Assembly: GCF_008993995.1 (NCBI RefSeq)
Contig: NZ_BKNN01000007.1
Span: 1-64,000 of the forward strand
Source of the DNA: Acinetobacter brisouii
Lineage (GTDB): Bacteria > Pseudomonadota > Gammaproteobacteria > Pseudomonadales > Moraxellaceae
Direction of reading: 5' to 3'
Length of the DNA: 64,000 nucleotides
The notes under the pieces are model-generated. The model ran no database searches. It saw only the letters and a list, made by a program, of their open reading frames with translations, and was not told the origin of the DNA. The number at the start of each line of letters is the position of its first letter. Position 1 is the stretch's first letter. Positions 8,531 through 18,917 of the stretch are shown here, piece by piece. The position numbers were made by a program, and so were the translations under genes.

Positions 8531-10396
8531 ATGGCTCTCTTGCAAATTGCTGAACCAGGTCAGTCAAGTGCGCCGCACGAACATCGTGTTGCGATTGGGA
8601 TTGATTTAGGTACGACGCACTCTTTGGTTGCCACTGTACGCTCAGGTCAAGCTAAAGTTTTAGAAGATGAACATGGCCGAGTGTTATTACCATCGATTGT
8701 GCATTATGCCAAGCAGCAAAATGCGTATGGTGAAGAAGCAAAACCATTCATTACCCGTGATCCGAAAAATACCATTGTTTCGGTTAAACGTTTCATGGGA
8801 CGTTCAAAAGCGGATATTAAATTTCAGCATCCCTATGAACTGGTTGGTGCAGATAATCAAATGCCTGCATTCCAAACCAATGCTGGGCCAAAAACACCTG
8901 TTGAAATTTCTGCTGATATTTTAAAACAACTCAAACTTCGCGCTGAAGACAGTATTCAACAGCCACTCACTGGTGCTGTGATTACTGTTCCTGCTTATTT
9001 TGATGAAGCCCAGCGTCAAGCAACCCGTGATGCTGCTCAGCTTGCAGGTTTAAATGTATTACGTTTATTGAATGAGCCTACCGCTGCGGCTGTTGCTTAT
9101 GGCTTAGATCAAGAAACCAATTTATCGACTGACCGCAACTATGTCATTTACGACTTGGGTGGCGGTACATTTGACGTGTCGATTTTACGTTTCTCGCAAG
9201 GCGTGTTTGAAGTGCTTGCTACGGGTGGACACACTGCCCTTGGTGGTGATGACCTTGACCGTCTTATTGTAAAATGGGCAAAAAAACAGCTTAATCTTGA
9301 TGAACTCGATGATGCTGAATATGCTCACTTTATGGTGACTGCACGTAAAGCCAAAGAACAGCTTTCTGAGCAGCAAAACGTTCAATTGCACTTGCTTAAC
9401 CAAGTAGTTACCTTAGATCGACCAACATTTGAATCAATTATTCAAGTGGCACTTGACCGCACCATTACCGTCTGCAAACGTGTTTTACGTGATGCCAAAC
9501 TTGAACTGAGCGACATTCAAAATGTCGTATTAGTCGGTGGTTCAACACGCTCGTATGCAGTTCAAAAAGTCGTCGCGGATGTTTTTCAACAAGAGCCTCT
9601 ATGTACCATCAACCCAGATGAAGTGGTTGCAATTGGTGCAGCGATTACTGCAAACCAGTTGGTTGGTAACAGCCAAGATGGTTCATTATTGCTTGATGTA
9701 ACACCACTGTCTTTAGGTTTAGAGACTATGGGTGGGCTTGTTGAACGTCTAATTTCACGTAACACCGCCATTCCTGTAGCACGTCGCCAAGAGTTCACGA
9801 CCTATCAAGATGGTCAATCTGCCATGCTGATTCATGTGGTACAAGGTGAGCGAGATCTGGTTGAACATTGCCGTTCTTTGGGACGCTTTGTGTTGCGTGG
9901 TATTCCACCAATGACCGCAGGTCAGGCACGGATTGAAGTCACTTTCCAAGTCGATGCCGATGGTCTTTTAGCAGTTTCTGCACGTGAAACAACTTCAGGT
10001 GTTGAAGCGCATATCGACATTAAACCCTCTTATGGTTTATCTGATACCGACATGGAGCGCTTACTGCTTGAAGGCTTCCAATATGCCGAAGAAGACAAAC
10101 AACTTCGCCATTTGCAAGAAACCAAAGTTGAAGCACAACGTGAACTTGAAGCCCTAACACAAGCACTGAAAGCTGATGCAGGTTTGCTCAGTGAGTCGCA
10201 GTTAAGTGCTTTACAGCAAGCACAACAGCAGCTTGATACTCAATTGCAAGGTCAAGATATTCAAGCCATTGAACACGCTGTTCATCAGCTTAAAGTACAC
10301 AGTGATGCTTTTGCTGCATTGCGCATGAATCGCCATATTGACCATGCGCTCAAAGGTACCAAATTAGACGACTGGTCAAACTCAACTTCTGAATAG
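8531..10396 (+). CDS. hscA: Fe-S assembly Hsp70 chaperone HscA
   Basis: Specialised Hsp70 that uses ATP to release Fe-S clusters from IscU by binding its LPPVK motif. 621 aa with the nucleotide-binding motifs [59 protein letters not shown] and VVLVGGSTR, a short linker ([14 protein letters not shown]) and the substrate-binding beta domain with a helical lid. It lies 25 bases after hscB. Confidence 0.96.
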   Translation: MALLQIAEPGQSSAPHEHRVAIGIDLGTTHSLVATVRSGQAKVLEDEHGRVLLPSIVHYAKQQNAYGEEAKPFITRDPKNTIVSVKRFMGRSKADIKFQHPYELVGADNQMPAFQTNAGPKTPVEISADILKQLKLRAEDSIQQPLTGAVITVPAYFDEAQRQATRDAAQLAGLNVLRLLNEPTAAAVAYGLDQETNLSTDRNYVIYDLGGGTFDVSILRFSQGVFEVLATGGHTALGGDDLDRLIVKWAKKQLNLDELDDAEYAHFMVTARKAKEQLSEQQNVQLHLLNQVVTLDRPTFESIIQVALDRTITVCKRVLRDAKLELSDIQNVVLVGGSTRSYAVQKVVADVFQQEPLCTINPDEVVAIGAAITANQLVGNSQDGSLLLDVTPLSLGLETMGGLVERLISRNTAIPVARRQEFTTYQDGQSAMLIHVVQGERDLVEHCRSLGRFVLRGIPPMTAGQARIEVTFQVDADGLLAVSARETTSGVEAHIDIKPSYGLSDTDMERLLLEGFQYAEEDKQLRHLQETKVEAQRELEALTQALKADAGLLSESQLSALQQAQQQLDTQLQGQDIQAIEHAVHQLKVHSDAFAALRMNRHIDHALKGTKLDDWSNSTSE

Positions 10397-10405
10397 GTAA
10401 AGACT

Positions 10406-10744
10406 ATGCCACGTATTAAAGTTCTTCCACATCCCCAAATTTGCCCTGAAGGTGCAGAGTTTGAAGTGGAAAACAACACCAACTTATGTGAAAGCCTACT
10501 CAAAAATGGCATTAAAATTGAACATGCATGTGACATGTCTTGTGCATGTACCACTTGTCATGTGATTGTACGTCGTGGTTTTGACAGCTTAGACGAAATG
10601 AATGATGTCGAAGCTGATTTGCTTGACCGTGCATGGGGCTTAGAGCCAGATTCGCGTTTGTCGTGTCAGGTGAATGTTGAAAATGAAGATTTGGAAGTCG
10701 AAATTCCAAAATACACCATCAACCACGCTTCAGAAAATCACTAA
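10406..10744 (+). CDS. fdx: [2Fe-2S] ferredoxin Fdx of the Isc system
   Basis: Electron donor for Isc cluster assembly, 112 aa. Ligands appear as C-x5-C-x2-C in ACDMSCACTTCHV and a final Cys in RLSCQV, the adrenodoxin-type arrangement. It closes the operon nine bases after hscA. No IscX gene follows. The stop region overlaps by four bases the 3' end of the convergent cyclase gene. Confidence 0.95.
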   Translation: MPRIKVLPHPQICPEGAEFEVENNTNLCESLLKNGIKIEHACDMSCACTTCHVIVRRGFDSLDEMNDVEADLLDRAWGLEPDSRLSCQVNVENEDLEVEIPKYTINHASENH

Positions 10745-12219
10745 ATCCTGACTTTATCGGACTCAAAGTCTTTGAGCTTTGCGTCCGAATCAGGAACTTC
10801 ATCCCGCTCATCTAAACGCGCAATTCCCTGTTCTGTTGTCAAATCCTGCTGTGTTTGAATACGCTGTTTCATTTGCTCCAATACATCAAGCAATTGTTGA
10901 TATTCATAATGCTGAGCTTCATCTAAATTTAACAATAAATGAAAGCCTTTATATTCATAATCAAACCATTGCTGTAGATCTGAACGAATACCTGTATATT
11001 TATCAATAATTTGCCAAGTTTGAATCGGCTCACTCAAACCTTTTAGCTGCATCGGCTCTTTGGGCACACAAACAAATTCATCTTTAATCAAACGATAAGT
11101 TTCATCTGCAATCAGAATTTCATCGGGATGCGCCGCAGCCTGTAAGCGTGCTGCCAAATTTACATCATGACCAATCAGTGTATAAGACATCCGATAATCT
11201 GAACCATAGTTCCCAACGTGACAGTAACCTGTACTGATGCCCATGCGAATATGTAGCTCAGGGAAGCCCATTTTTAACCAGCGCTCACGCAAAACATGCA
11301 TTTGCTGACGCATGGTAATTGCCATCTCTACGCAGCGTTTTGCATCTGCTTCAGCGCCCTGTGATTGCGGATCACCAAAGAAAATCAGCATACCATCGCC
11401 AATAAACTTGTCTAATGTACCTTCATAACGTTTGGCGATTTCTGCCATATGACTTAAATAATCATTTAAAACAAAGGCGAGATCATCAGGAATCAATCGT
11501 TCTGCGAGTTGGGTAAAACCGATGACATCGGAGAAAAATACCGTCATCTTTTTACGTTTATAGTCAATTTTCGCCTGCGTATCACCACGCATAATCGATT
11601 GCCATAACTGTAACGGCGCATAACGACTGAGCTGATTTGAAAATTGAATATAGCGGTTCATCTGTTCTTGATAATAATCTTTGGTTGCAATCAAGTTTTG
11701 CAGCTCTTTTCGATTAAAATAATTGGTCACACCAAAACAGGCGCAAAAACAGATAAAACTATAAACTGTCAGATAAATGCTGGTATCTTCAAAATAATTT
11801 TCGAAACCAAAAAATAAGAATGAATTGACATAAAATGTCATGACTGCACATAAAAAGCCCAGACTATAGCCTACAAAGGATACTTTATTAAATGTTGTTG
11901 AAAAGTACCAAAATGAAGCTAAAGTCAGACTACTAAAAACAAAAGATAAATGTACCGCAGACAAAACTGCCGCCATCACAGATAAATCTAGAACAAAAAT
12001 AATTTGCTTGATTTGGCGGCGGGTAAATTTATGTTTCGCAAGAAAAAATATACAAAGTGTCGCAATAAAAACGCAAGCCGAAAAAATGGCAACCACATAA
12101 TGTTGAAACTGTAGAGGCGTTGGAAAATAGTAAAGTAATACACCAAACGAAAGCATGATATAGGAAACTCCCCTATACACACTTTGTAGCACAAACTTAT
12201 TTTTTCGCTCAAATGGCAC
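10741..12219 (-). CDS. Membrane class III adenylate/guanylate cyclase
   Basis: Makes cAMP or cGMP from the nucleoside triphosphate. The 492-aa protein has about six hydrophobic segments within residues 15-190, similar in layout to the MASE2-type sensors of CyaB cyclases, followed by a class III catalytic domain (about 225-400). The domain shows FFSDVIGFT with the first metal-binding Asp, DKFIGDGMLIFFGDP with the second, and MGISTGYCHVGNYGS. The C-terminus is Gln- and acid-rich. ATP is the likelier substrate by family precedent, but this is not proven by the sequence. Confidence 0.88.
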   Translation of the reverse strand: MPFERKNKFVLQSVYRGVSYIMLSFGVLLYYFPTPLQFQHYVVAIFSACVFIATLCIFFLAKHKFTRRQIKQIIFVLDLSVMAAVLSAVHLSFVFSSLTLASFWYFSTTFNKVSFVGYSLGFLCAVMTFYVNSFLFFGFENYFEDTSIYLTVYSFICFCACFGVTNYFNRKELQNLIATKDYYQEQMNRYIQFSNQLSRYAPLQLWQSIMRGDTQAKIDYKRKKMTVFFSDVIGFTQLAERLIPDDLAFVLNDYLSHMAEIAKRYEGTLDKFIGDGMLIFFGDPQSQGAEADAKRCVEMAITMRQQMHVLRERWLKMGFPELHIRMGISTGYCHVGNYGSDYRMSYTLIGHDVNLAARLQAAAHPDEILIADETYRLIKDEFVCVPKEPMQLKGLSEPIQTWQIIDKYTGIRSDLQQWFDYEYKGFHLLLNLDEAQHYEYQQLLDVLEQMKQRIQTQQDLTTEQGIARLDERDEVPDSDAKLKDFESDKVRI

Positions 12220-12257
12220 GTTCGCCTCACCTAGACAACAGAATGTGGGTCAATAAA

Positions 12258-12692
12258 TTAGTCCATTCTCCAGTCAAATGGCATTTCACCTTGACCACGC
12301 AGTGCCAACATTAGGGTTTGACGCATATGTGCCAAAACATCATTACTATAAGGAACTGCGGGCAAACCCCATACAGGTTTTGGCCAAGCAACGTCATTTT
12401 GGTAACGAACGATATGGTGAAAATGTAATTGCGGTACCATATTTCCAAGCGCTGCGACATTCATCTTATCAGCACGGAATACGCGTGATAATTGGCTAGA
12501 TAACCAGCTTGATTCACGCAGGAATTGTTCCTGATCAGCTTGGCTCAATTCATATAATTCGGTAATTCCTGGAACTCGTGGAACCAAGATTAACCAAGGG
12601 AATTGCATATCATTCATTAAACGGCATGTTGATAATGGAAAATCACCAACGAGAAACGTATCTTGCGCAAGTTGCGGATGTAAACTAAACAT
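12258..12692 (-). CDS. HIT domain protein
   Basis: Histidine-triad superfamily nucleotide hydrolase or transferase, 144 aa. The HIT signature appears as QLHFHHIVRY, in which Gln replaces the first His, as in the bacterial QLHxHxIxR subgroup. An upstream PWLILVPRVPG segment forms the nucleotide pocket. Substrate unknown. It follows the cyclase gene on the same strand upstream of it, with 38 bases between them. Confidence 0.85.
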   Translation of the reverse strand: MFSLHPQLAQDTFLVGDFPLSTCRLMNDMQFPWLILVPRVPGITELYELSQADQEQFLRESSWLSSQLSRVFRADKMNVAALGNMVPQLHFHHIVRYQNDVAWPKPVWGLPAVPYSNDVLAHMRQTLMLALRGQGEMPFDWRMD

Positions 12693-12834
12693 ATCTTTAT
12701 AAGTGGTAAAAATAACGAAAAGTGGTTCAATACTACCATATCCATGTTGCCATGAATATCAACTGATTGTGCTTTATCGCTCGAATTATAAGGTTTACAG
12801 AGCATCTCCTCGCACTCGAGCGATATTGTCCAGT

Positions 12835-15800
12835 TTAGTTTGTTGGTAGCTCTCGAATCAGTCCTGCCAAAAGCTCTTTCATAAAACTAATACGTTTTTC
12901 ATAGTCTTCAAGCATCACCATAATTTTCAGGCGTTGCCCGCCTTCCATACGGAAATACGTCGGCTGACGCTGCATCATTTGAATAATACTAATCGCTTGT
13001 ACAGGCGTGTCTGGCGCAAACTCAATATAACCACCATTGCTGTTAATATCGATTTTAACTATACCGAGCTGCTCTGCCTGTATCCGAATTTCATGCACAC
13101 TAAACAGTTGCTTCACAGCGACTGGTAAAATTCCAAAACGGTCAATCAACTCCATACGGATATTGTTGAGTTTTTCTTGAGCATTGGTATTACTAATGCG
13201 TTTGTAGAACAACAAGCGCTGATGTACATCACCCAAATATTCATCTGGAATCAAGGCAGGCATGTGTAAATTGATTTCCGCAGTCAAACTGAGCGGCGCA
13301 TCAAAGTTCGGTGTTCGACCCAGTTGAATCGCTTTGGTCGCTTTTTCGAGCATTTCCATATACAGACTAAAACCGATTGCCTGCATTGAACCACTTTGTT
13401 TTTCACCCAGCAACTCACCTGCTCCGCGAATTTCCAAGTCTTCAGTAGCAAGCATAAAGCCTGCACCTAAAGTAGATGCTCGTTGAATGGCATCTAGGCG
13501 TTTTTCTGCATCGCCTTTCAGACCTTTGAGTGAAGGCACCATGAGGTAAGCATAAGCCTGATGGTGTGAACGTCCAACGCGACCACGTAGCTGATGCAAC
13601 TGAGCCAGTCCCAGTTTATCCGCACGTTCAATAATCATGGTATTGGCATTCGGGACATCAATCCCTGTTTCCACAATAGTTGAACAGACTAAAACGTTGT
13701 ATTCCTTGTGATAGAACTGCTGCATGACTTGTTCGAGTTCACGTTCACGCATTTGTCCGTGTGCGACTGCGACCCGTGCTTCTGGTACAAGTGCACGAAT
13801 ATTTTCTGCAGCACGTTCAATGGTATCGACTTCATTATGTAGAAAATACACCTGACCGCCACGCAGCAACTCCCGCAAAATCGCTTCTTTAATGGTGGCA
13901 TCGGTGTGTTCTTGCACAAAGGTTTTTACAGCTAAACGGCGTGCAGGTGGCGTGGCAATAATCGAAAGATCACGCATACCACTGAACGACATATTCAAAG
14001 TTCGCGGAATAGGTGTCGCAGTTAGCGTCAGCATATCGACATCGGCACGCAAGGCTTTAATTCGCTCTTTATCGCGTACACCGAAACGATGCTCTTCATC
14101 GACAATCATCAAGCCCAATTCTTTGAACTGGATGTTTTCCTGCAAGATTTTGTGCGTACCAATCACAATATCGACCTTGCCTTGTGCCAAATCTTCAATG
14201 ACTTTTTGATGCGTCTTACTTGAACCAAAGCGTGATAATACCTCAACCCGAATTGGCCAGTCAGCAAAACGGTCTTTGAACGATTCATAATGCTGCTGTG
14301 CCAAAAGTGTCGTAGGTACGAGCACTGCAACCTGTTTTGAGTTTTGCACAGCGACAAATGCGGCACGCATCGCCACTTCGGTTTTACCAAAACCAACATC
14401 ACCACAGACCAAACGATCCATCGGTTTGGCTTGTTGCATATCATGCAAAGTTGCTTCAATCGCATTGGCTTGATCGAGGGTTTCCTCATAAGCAAAACCA
14501 CTGGCAAATTGCATATACAAGCTTTGATCTAGTTCAAAACCATAACCCGGTTTAGACTGACGACGTGCCTGAATATGTAAAAGCTCAGCAGCAACATCAT
14601 GGATTTGCTCTAAGGCTTTGCGTTTGGCTTTATTCCATGCGTCATTCCCCAGTTTATGCAAAGGCGCTAGGTCAGGATCGCCACCACTATATCGGCTGAT
14701 CAAATTCAGATTTGATACAGGGACATAGATTTTTGCAGCATCGGCATAATCAAGCTGCAAAAACTCATGTTCCTGATCATCAATGGTTAAATTGACCAAG
14801 CCCGCATAACGCCCCACCCCGTGATCAATATGCACTACAGGCGCACCAATGCTCAGCTCGGTTAAACTCCGAACCAGAAATTCTTCAGAAATTTCCTGCT
14901 GACGCTTACGGCGACGCTGTACTACCCGATGCTCATACAACTGATTTTCAGAAATCACAGCGAGTTGATCATGAATCACCAAACCACGATCAAGTGGTGC
15001 ATTGGTAATCGCAATTGAATATTGCTGTTTTAAAAACTGCTGAAAAGACTCAACCTGTGGAATATCACCAAAGCTTGGGCGCAAGGCATCTTTTAAAGTC
15101 TCACGTCGACCTGCACTTTCCGCAACCAACAACACAGGATGACTCATGGCATCGACATACTGCTTGACGTGGCTGAATGGTCGCTCTAACTTGGCATCCA
15201 CAGGCAGTTTAGGCGGTGCATCAGTACCAAGATTAATCGCACCTGCTTTTTCAGCAATCGGTTCAACGGATACCACGATACGACGAAATTGATTGACCTG
15301 TTCTAGCACCTGCTGTGGTTTTAAAAATAATTCTTCAGGTGCTAATAAAGGCTGATCAACATTGTGACGACGGTCTTCATAACGTCGATACACATCTTGC
15401 CAGAACTGAGTTAACCCCTCATCAAGATCATCGGTATTGATGACAATGGTATGTTCAGGAAAATAACTGCTGAGCATACTTTCCTGTTGCATCGCCGTTT
15501 TTTCAAAGAACAACGGGAGATAAAACTCCAAACCCGAAGATGCGATTCCTTCTAATGCATCTTGATAAATCGGGTTTTTCTTTGGATTTGCCGTTGGGAA
15601 ACTTTCGGCATAACGCTCACGGAATAATGCTCGTGCTTCTTTGAGTGGAAATTCTTTAGCAGGTAAAATTCGAAATTGCTGAATGGTCTGCGTGGTGCGC
15701 TGGGTTTCAGGATCAAAATATTTGAGCGTATCAATTTCATCATCAAACAAATCAATACGAATCGGTGCTTCCTGACCCGATGCATACACATCAACAATAC

Positions 15801-16332
15801 TACCACGTACCGCAAATTCACCATGATCATATACGGTGTCAACCAGTTGGTAGCCTGCCTGAATCAGACGTTTTTTCTGTTGTTCTAAGTCAAATTTTTG
15901 CCCGACCTTTAAGTCGAAATGCGCCCCAAGCACCCAAGACACAGGCGCAACACGCTGAGCAAAGGTCGAAGCTGAAACCAGTAAAATACCCTGCTGAGGC
16001 ATATTGGCTAAAATCGCCAAACGCTCGGAAACAATATCCTGATGCGGTGATAAACGGTCGTAAGGTAAAATTTCCCAGTCTGGAAAAATGGTCGGCTTTA
16101 TGCCATAAAATTCCAGTTCACTTTCCAACTGCGCCAAATGCTGGTTATTGCGTGCGATCAGCACAAATAACTGAGGGAACTGCTCAGCAATTTCTTTAAA
16201 TAAAAGCGCACCTGCCGAACCGAGTAAACCACCAATCCAGCGTTTTTCATGTTGTTTAAACTGATTGAGTTTTAATGCAGAAATTTCTTTGGTAAAAATA
16301 GACATGGAATCAAGTTTTAGCCCGTTTTTCAT
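12835..16332 (-). CDS. mfd: Transcription-repair coupling factor Mfd
   Basis: SF2 translocase that removes RNA polymerase stalled at DNA damage and recruits UvrA. The 1165-aa frame includes the N-terminal UvrB-homology module, the RNA-polymerase-interacting domain (GAPVVHIDHGVGRYAGL), Walker A CGDVGFGKTEVAMRAA, DEEHRFGVRDKERIK, and the C-terminal TRCF domain. Either ATG 16332 or ATG 16305 (MSIFTKEISALKL) could be the start; neither has a good Shine-Dalgarno, and 16305 fits the family N-terminus slightly better. Confidence 0.95.
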   Translation of the reverse strand: MKNGLKLDSMSIFTKEISALKLNQFKQHEKRWIGGLLGSAGALLFKEIAEQFPQLFVLIARNNQHLAQLESELEFYGIKPTIFPDWEILPYDRLSPHQDIVSERLAILANMPQQGILLVSASTFAQRVAPVSWVLGAHFDLKVGQKFDLEQQKKRLIQAGYQLVDTVYDHGEFAVRGSIVDVYASGQEAPIRIDLFDDEIDTLKYFDPETQRTTQTIQQFRILPAKEFPLKEARALFRERYAESFPTANPKKNPIYQDALEGIASSGLEFYLPLFFEKTAMQQESMLSSYFPEHTIVINTDDLDEGLTQFWQDVYRRYEDRRHNVDQPLLAPEELFLKPQQVLEQVNQFRRIVVSVEPIAEKAGAINLGTDAPPKLPVDAKLERPFSHVKQYVDAMSHPVLLVAESAGRRETLKDALRPSFGDIPQVESFQQFLKQQYSIAITNAPLDRGLVIHDQLAVISENQLYEHRVVQRRRKRQQEISEEFLVRSLTELSIGAPVVHIDHGVGRYAGLVNLTIDDQEHEFLQLDYADAAKIYVPVSNLNLISRYSGGDPDLAPLHKLGNDAWNKAKRKALEQIHDVAAELLHIQARRQSKPGYGFELDQSLYMQFASGFAYEETLDQANAIEATLHDMQQAKPMDRLVCGDVGFGKTEVAMRAAFVAVQNSKQVAVLVPTTLLAQQHYESFKDRFADWPIRVEVLSRFGSSKTHQKVIEDLAQGKVDIVIGTHKILQENIQFKELGLMIVDEEHRFGVRDKERIKALRADVDMLTLTATPIPRTLNMSFSGMRDLSIIATPPARRLAVKTFVQEHTDATIKEAILRELLRGGQVYFLHNEVDTIERAAENIRALVPEARVAVAHGQMRERELEQVMQQFYHKEYNVLVCSTIVETGIDVPNANTMIIERADKLGLAQLHQLRGRVGRSHHQAYAYLMVPSLKGLKGDAEKRLDAIQRASTLGAGFMLATEDLEIRGAGELLGEKQSGSMQAIGFSLYMEMLEKATKAIQLGRTPNFDAPLSLTAEINLHMPALIPDEYLGDVHQRLLFYKRISNTNAQEKLNNIRMELIDRFGILPVAVKQLFSVHEIRIQAEQLGIVKIDINSNGGYIEFAPDTPVQAISIIQMMQRQPTYFRMEGGQRLKIMVMLEDYEKRISFMKELLAGLIRELPTN

Positions 16333-16416
16333 AGGCCAAATACTACCATGTCTATTCTAGGCTGGTCAGAATAATCCGTTAAAATTTAGATTCATTTTAA
16401 AATTCAGCAGATTAGA

Positions 16417-16923
16417 TTAAAGATCAACCAACTTTTCTTCTGAAATAAGAATCCCGTTGTTATCTGCATACAGATAAGACTCAGGAATAATTGTCACCCC
16501 ACCAATATGCAAGGCAACATCAACAACGCCCACACCTTGACGGTTACTTTTTTGCGGAATGGCAGCCAAAGCATGTATCCCTAAATCAAGTTCTGCCAAG
16601 GCGTCGACATCACGCACGCAACCATAGATCACCACGCCATTCCAGTGATTACGTACCGCAGATTCTGCAATCAGATCGCCCATGAGCGCACAGCGCATTG
16701 ATGCGCCACCATCGACCACCAAGACTTTACCTGTGCCATCACTCGCCAGTAATTCTTTAACACGAGAGTTATCTTCATAGCATTTGACTGTCACGATTTG
16801 CCCACCAAAGGTTTTGCGACCACCATAACTTTTAAAGAATTTATTGTCTAAACTTGGTCCAAGTACCTGAATATTATGTTCAGGATGATCATCTAATAAA
16901 TCACACGTTACAAATGCTGTCAT
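16417..16923 (-). CDS. rraA: RraA family protein
   Basis: RraA-like protein of 168 aa: either an inhibitor of RNase E or a class II 4-hydroxy-4-methyl-2-oxoglutarate/oxaloacetate aldolase, which share this fold. Motifs include TCDLLDDHP, GGRKTFGGQIVTVKC, VVDGGASMRCALMGD and GVVIYGCVRDVD, whose R and D residues bind metal and substrate in the aldolases. I start at ATG 16923, four bases overlapping the preceding gene's end; the frame extends to 16935. Confidence 0.88.
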   Translation of the reverse strand: MTAFVTCDLLDDHPEHNIQVLGPSLDNKFFKSYGGRKTFGGQIVTVKCYEDNSRVKELLASDGTGKVLVVDGGASMRCALMGDLIAESAVRNHWNGVVIYGCVRDVDALAELDLGIHALAAIPQKSNRQGVGVVDVALHIGGVTIIPESYLYADNNGILISEEKLVDL

Positions 16924-17600
16924 TTTGTACTCCATATTATGTTCTGTATGTCTAAGTTATTATAAATTCGAATGTGTTCCGTTTGTAGTATCGCAGCCGA
17001 GACCATAGTCTTAGCCACTTGTGCAACAGTAACAGGTTTATACCGATATTTTTTAGGTAAAAAAGGTTCGGTACAATAAAACAGTTTTTGTCCCAAACCT
17101 TCAAAAAAACGCTGTTGGTTACGCTCACCAATCAATAATGAAGGACGCAAAATAGAAATGGTGTCGAGGTTAAATGCCTGTACATCACGCTCTAGTTCTC
17201 CTTTGACTCGATTATAGAAAATGCGAGAACTTGCAGATGCCCCTGCTGCACTGATCAGTAAATAATGTATATGTTTATCTTGTAGCAGTTCAGCAAAGTG
17301 CATATTGATCCCATAATCAATATTATAGAATGCTTGACGTGAACCTGCCTGTTTTAGTGTCGTTCCCAAGCAGCTAAAAGCATGGGTATGCTGACTGACA
17401 TCTTCCTCATTCAGAAGCAAAAAATCATCCAGTACCAATTGTTGAACTTGATTGTAATTCTGGTATTGGGGTTGTTGACGTCGTACAACCAAGGTAATTT
17501 TTTCACATTCAGGCAGTTGTAGTAATAGTTGTACGAGGGATTGACCGACTAAACCTGTTGCTCCAATCACGATTGCACTTTGTATTTTTACTTTTTGCAT
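16920..17600 (-). CDS. NAD(P)-binding Rossmann oxidoreductase (HTATIP2-like)
   Basis: 226-aa short-chain-dehydrogenase-like protein with the dinucleotide motif GATGLVGQSLV near the N-terminus, AFSCLGTTLKQAGS, and a YNRVKGELE active-site-like stretch. It resembles atypical SDR proteins such as HTATIP2/CC3. The true substrate is unknown. Overlaps rraA by four bases, so the two are probably co-translated. Confidence 0.75.
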   Translation of the reverse strand: MQKVKIQSAIVIGATGLVGQSLVQLLLQLPECEKITLVVRRQQPQYQNYNQVQQLVLDDFLLLNEEDVSQHTHAFSCLGTTLKQAGSRQAFYNIDYGINMHFAELLQDKHIHYLLISAAGASASSRIFYNRVKGELERDVQAFNLDTISILRPSLLIGERNQQRFFEGLGQKLFYCTEPFLPKKYRYKPVTVAQVAKTMVSAAILQTEHIRIYNNLDIQNIIWSTK

Positions 17601-17682
17601 AGAGATATTCTTCTAGAGCGATAATTATGTTTAAATTTTATACTGTTTTTGGTCGCAAAAGTCGATCAAACCCTGATAATAC

Positions 17683-17711
17683 TTGACTTCATAACGCTGA
17701 TTCATCAAAAT
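17683..17711 (+). promoter_or_regulatory. Candidate rpsT promoter
   Basis: TTGACT at 17683-17688 is followed at a 17-base spacing by CAAAAT, 90-120 bases before the S20 start. The -35 is good and the -10 is poor, so this is tentative. Confidence 0.4.
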
Positions 17712-17803
17712 ATTGCACTTGTTTACGGGCTGGTGAAAGCGATCTGAGTAGTTTCAGTATTGTTTCAGCCCGCCCAGACCAATCTATTTGAAGGAGTGCA
17801 AGA

Positions 17804-18070
17804 GTGGCAAACTCTGCTCAGGCAAAAAAACGTGCGCGTCAAAACGTTGTAGCGCGCAAACACAACGCAAGCTTGCGTTCTATGGTTCGTACTTACATCA
17901 AACGTACTTTAAGTGCAATTGCAGCTGGTGATTATGCTGTTGCTACAGAAGCTTACAAAAAAGCTGTTCCTGTAATCGACCGTATGGCTGATAAAGGCAT
18001 CATCCATAAAAACAAAGCTGCTCGTCATAAGAGCCGTTTGAATGCACAAGTTAAAGCGTTAGCTAACTAA
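17804..18070 (+). CDS. rpsT: 30S ribosomal protein S20
   Basis: Primary 16S rRNA-binding ribosomal protein, 88 aa, starting [23 protein letters not shown] after a GTG initiation codon. AAGGAGTG at 17791-17798 sets this start. GTG/UUG starts on rpsT are known to weaken initiation and help autoregulation in enterics. Very basic, helical and of standard length. Confidence 0.97.
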   Translation: MANSAQAKKRARQNVVARKHNASLRSMVRTYIKRTLSAIAAGDYAVATEAYKKAVPVIDRMADKGIIHKNKAARHKSRLNAQVKALAN

Positions 18071-18082
18071 TTTTGCATTATA

Positions 18083-18110
18083 AAAAAGCCCCAAATTTGG
18101 GGCTTTTTTT
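18083..18110 (+). terminator. rpsT intrinsic terminator
   Basis: AAAAAAGCCCCAAATTTGGGGCTTTTTTT: an AGCCCC stem extended by AAA/TTT pairs and followed by seven T. It is symmetric and may also serve the convergent phosphatase gene ending at 18116. Confidence 0.88.
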
Positions 18111-18115
18111 ATTGC

Positions 18116-18859
18116 TTATGAATTATCTTTTTGCTGAACAAATTCACGAATGGATAACTGGTAAATCTTGCCACGCCAAATCCATTTCAAAACACTGTCT
18201 GTGAAATTATCACCTTCAAACCAGACAAATACACCTTCCATCATTTCAGGCCAGTCGCTTTTCTCAAGCTGCATCTGATTTCGCATGACCGCAAGCATCG
18301 CAGCAATAATCGTATCATGACTCACTGCAAGCGTTAGACCACCACTGTTTTGTGGATGCGCGTTATACAGCAGCTCAAGCACATCCGCGACACCCGTAAT
18401 CGGATGCTTCATGCCAGGTAAGGCATTATTCACAAAACTATTAATAAAGCCTAGAGCACCTTGCTTTCTAAAATATGGTGCAGCCTGTTGAATATCGAGG
18501 ACAAAACTTCCTGGTTCAACCAGTAAACCCTGCTCAACAATTTCAATATTATGGGTGTTTGGACGCTGGGTGACCTGATCTGCCCCTTGAATCATCAATG
18601 CAGCCGTATCGACACAGCGCTGAATCGGGCTCGACATACACTGTTCAATGACTCGCCCTGTATTTTCAATCAGGTAGCGACCCCATGCTTGTGCAAGCTC
18701 ACGTCCTTCATCTGTCAGTTGCAGGTCATATCCAGCAAGTCCCTGCCCAGCGACCATTTCACGCACCGAATGTCGCGTAAATAAAGTCACAGGCGTGATG
18801 CGATCAGGGAGTAACTCGATTGCCTGATACATACTTTGAGGTAATAACTGTAATGACAT
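18116..18859 (-). CDS. Histidine phosphatase superfamily protein
   Basis: 247-aa protein with the catalytic RH motif in TLFTRHSVREM, the second arginine in SSPIQRCVDTA, and the distal His-Asp in AVSHDTIIAAML, which together resemble the acid phosphatase branch. No signal peptide is apparent, so it is probably cytoplasmic. Substrate not deducible. Confidence 0.82.
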   Translation of the reverse strand: MSLQLLPQSMYQAIELLPDRITPVTLFTRHSVREMVAGQGLAGYDLQLTDEGRELAQAWGRYLIENTGRVIEQCMSSPIQRCVDTAALMIQGADQVTQRPNTHNIEIVEQGLLVEPGSFVLDIQQAAPYFRKQGALGFINSFVNNALPGMKHPITGVADVLELLYNAHPQNSGGLTLAVSHDTIIAAMLAVMRNQMQLEKSDWPEMMEGVFVWFEGDNFTDSVLKWIWRGKIYQLSIREFVQQKDNS

Positions 18860-18917
18860 TCTTCTAGATTCAAGTGGTTACTTGTGCACTATATCATGCT
18901 GCTTTTCGACTGCAATG

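Noticed and set aside
9185-9403. ORFs opposite or out of frame within hscA, iscS, mfd, folD and the oxidase alpha gene
   Set aside because: They lie inside strongly conserved genes, lack ribosome sites and have no protein-like character; treated as shadows.
12617-12805. Possible small gene upstream of the HIT gene
   Set aside because: Overlaps the HIT start, has no ribosome site and no recognisable features.
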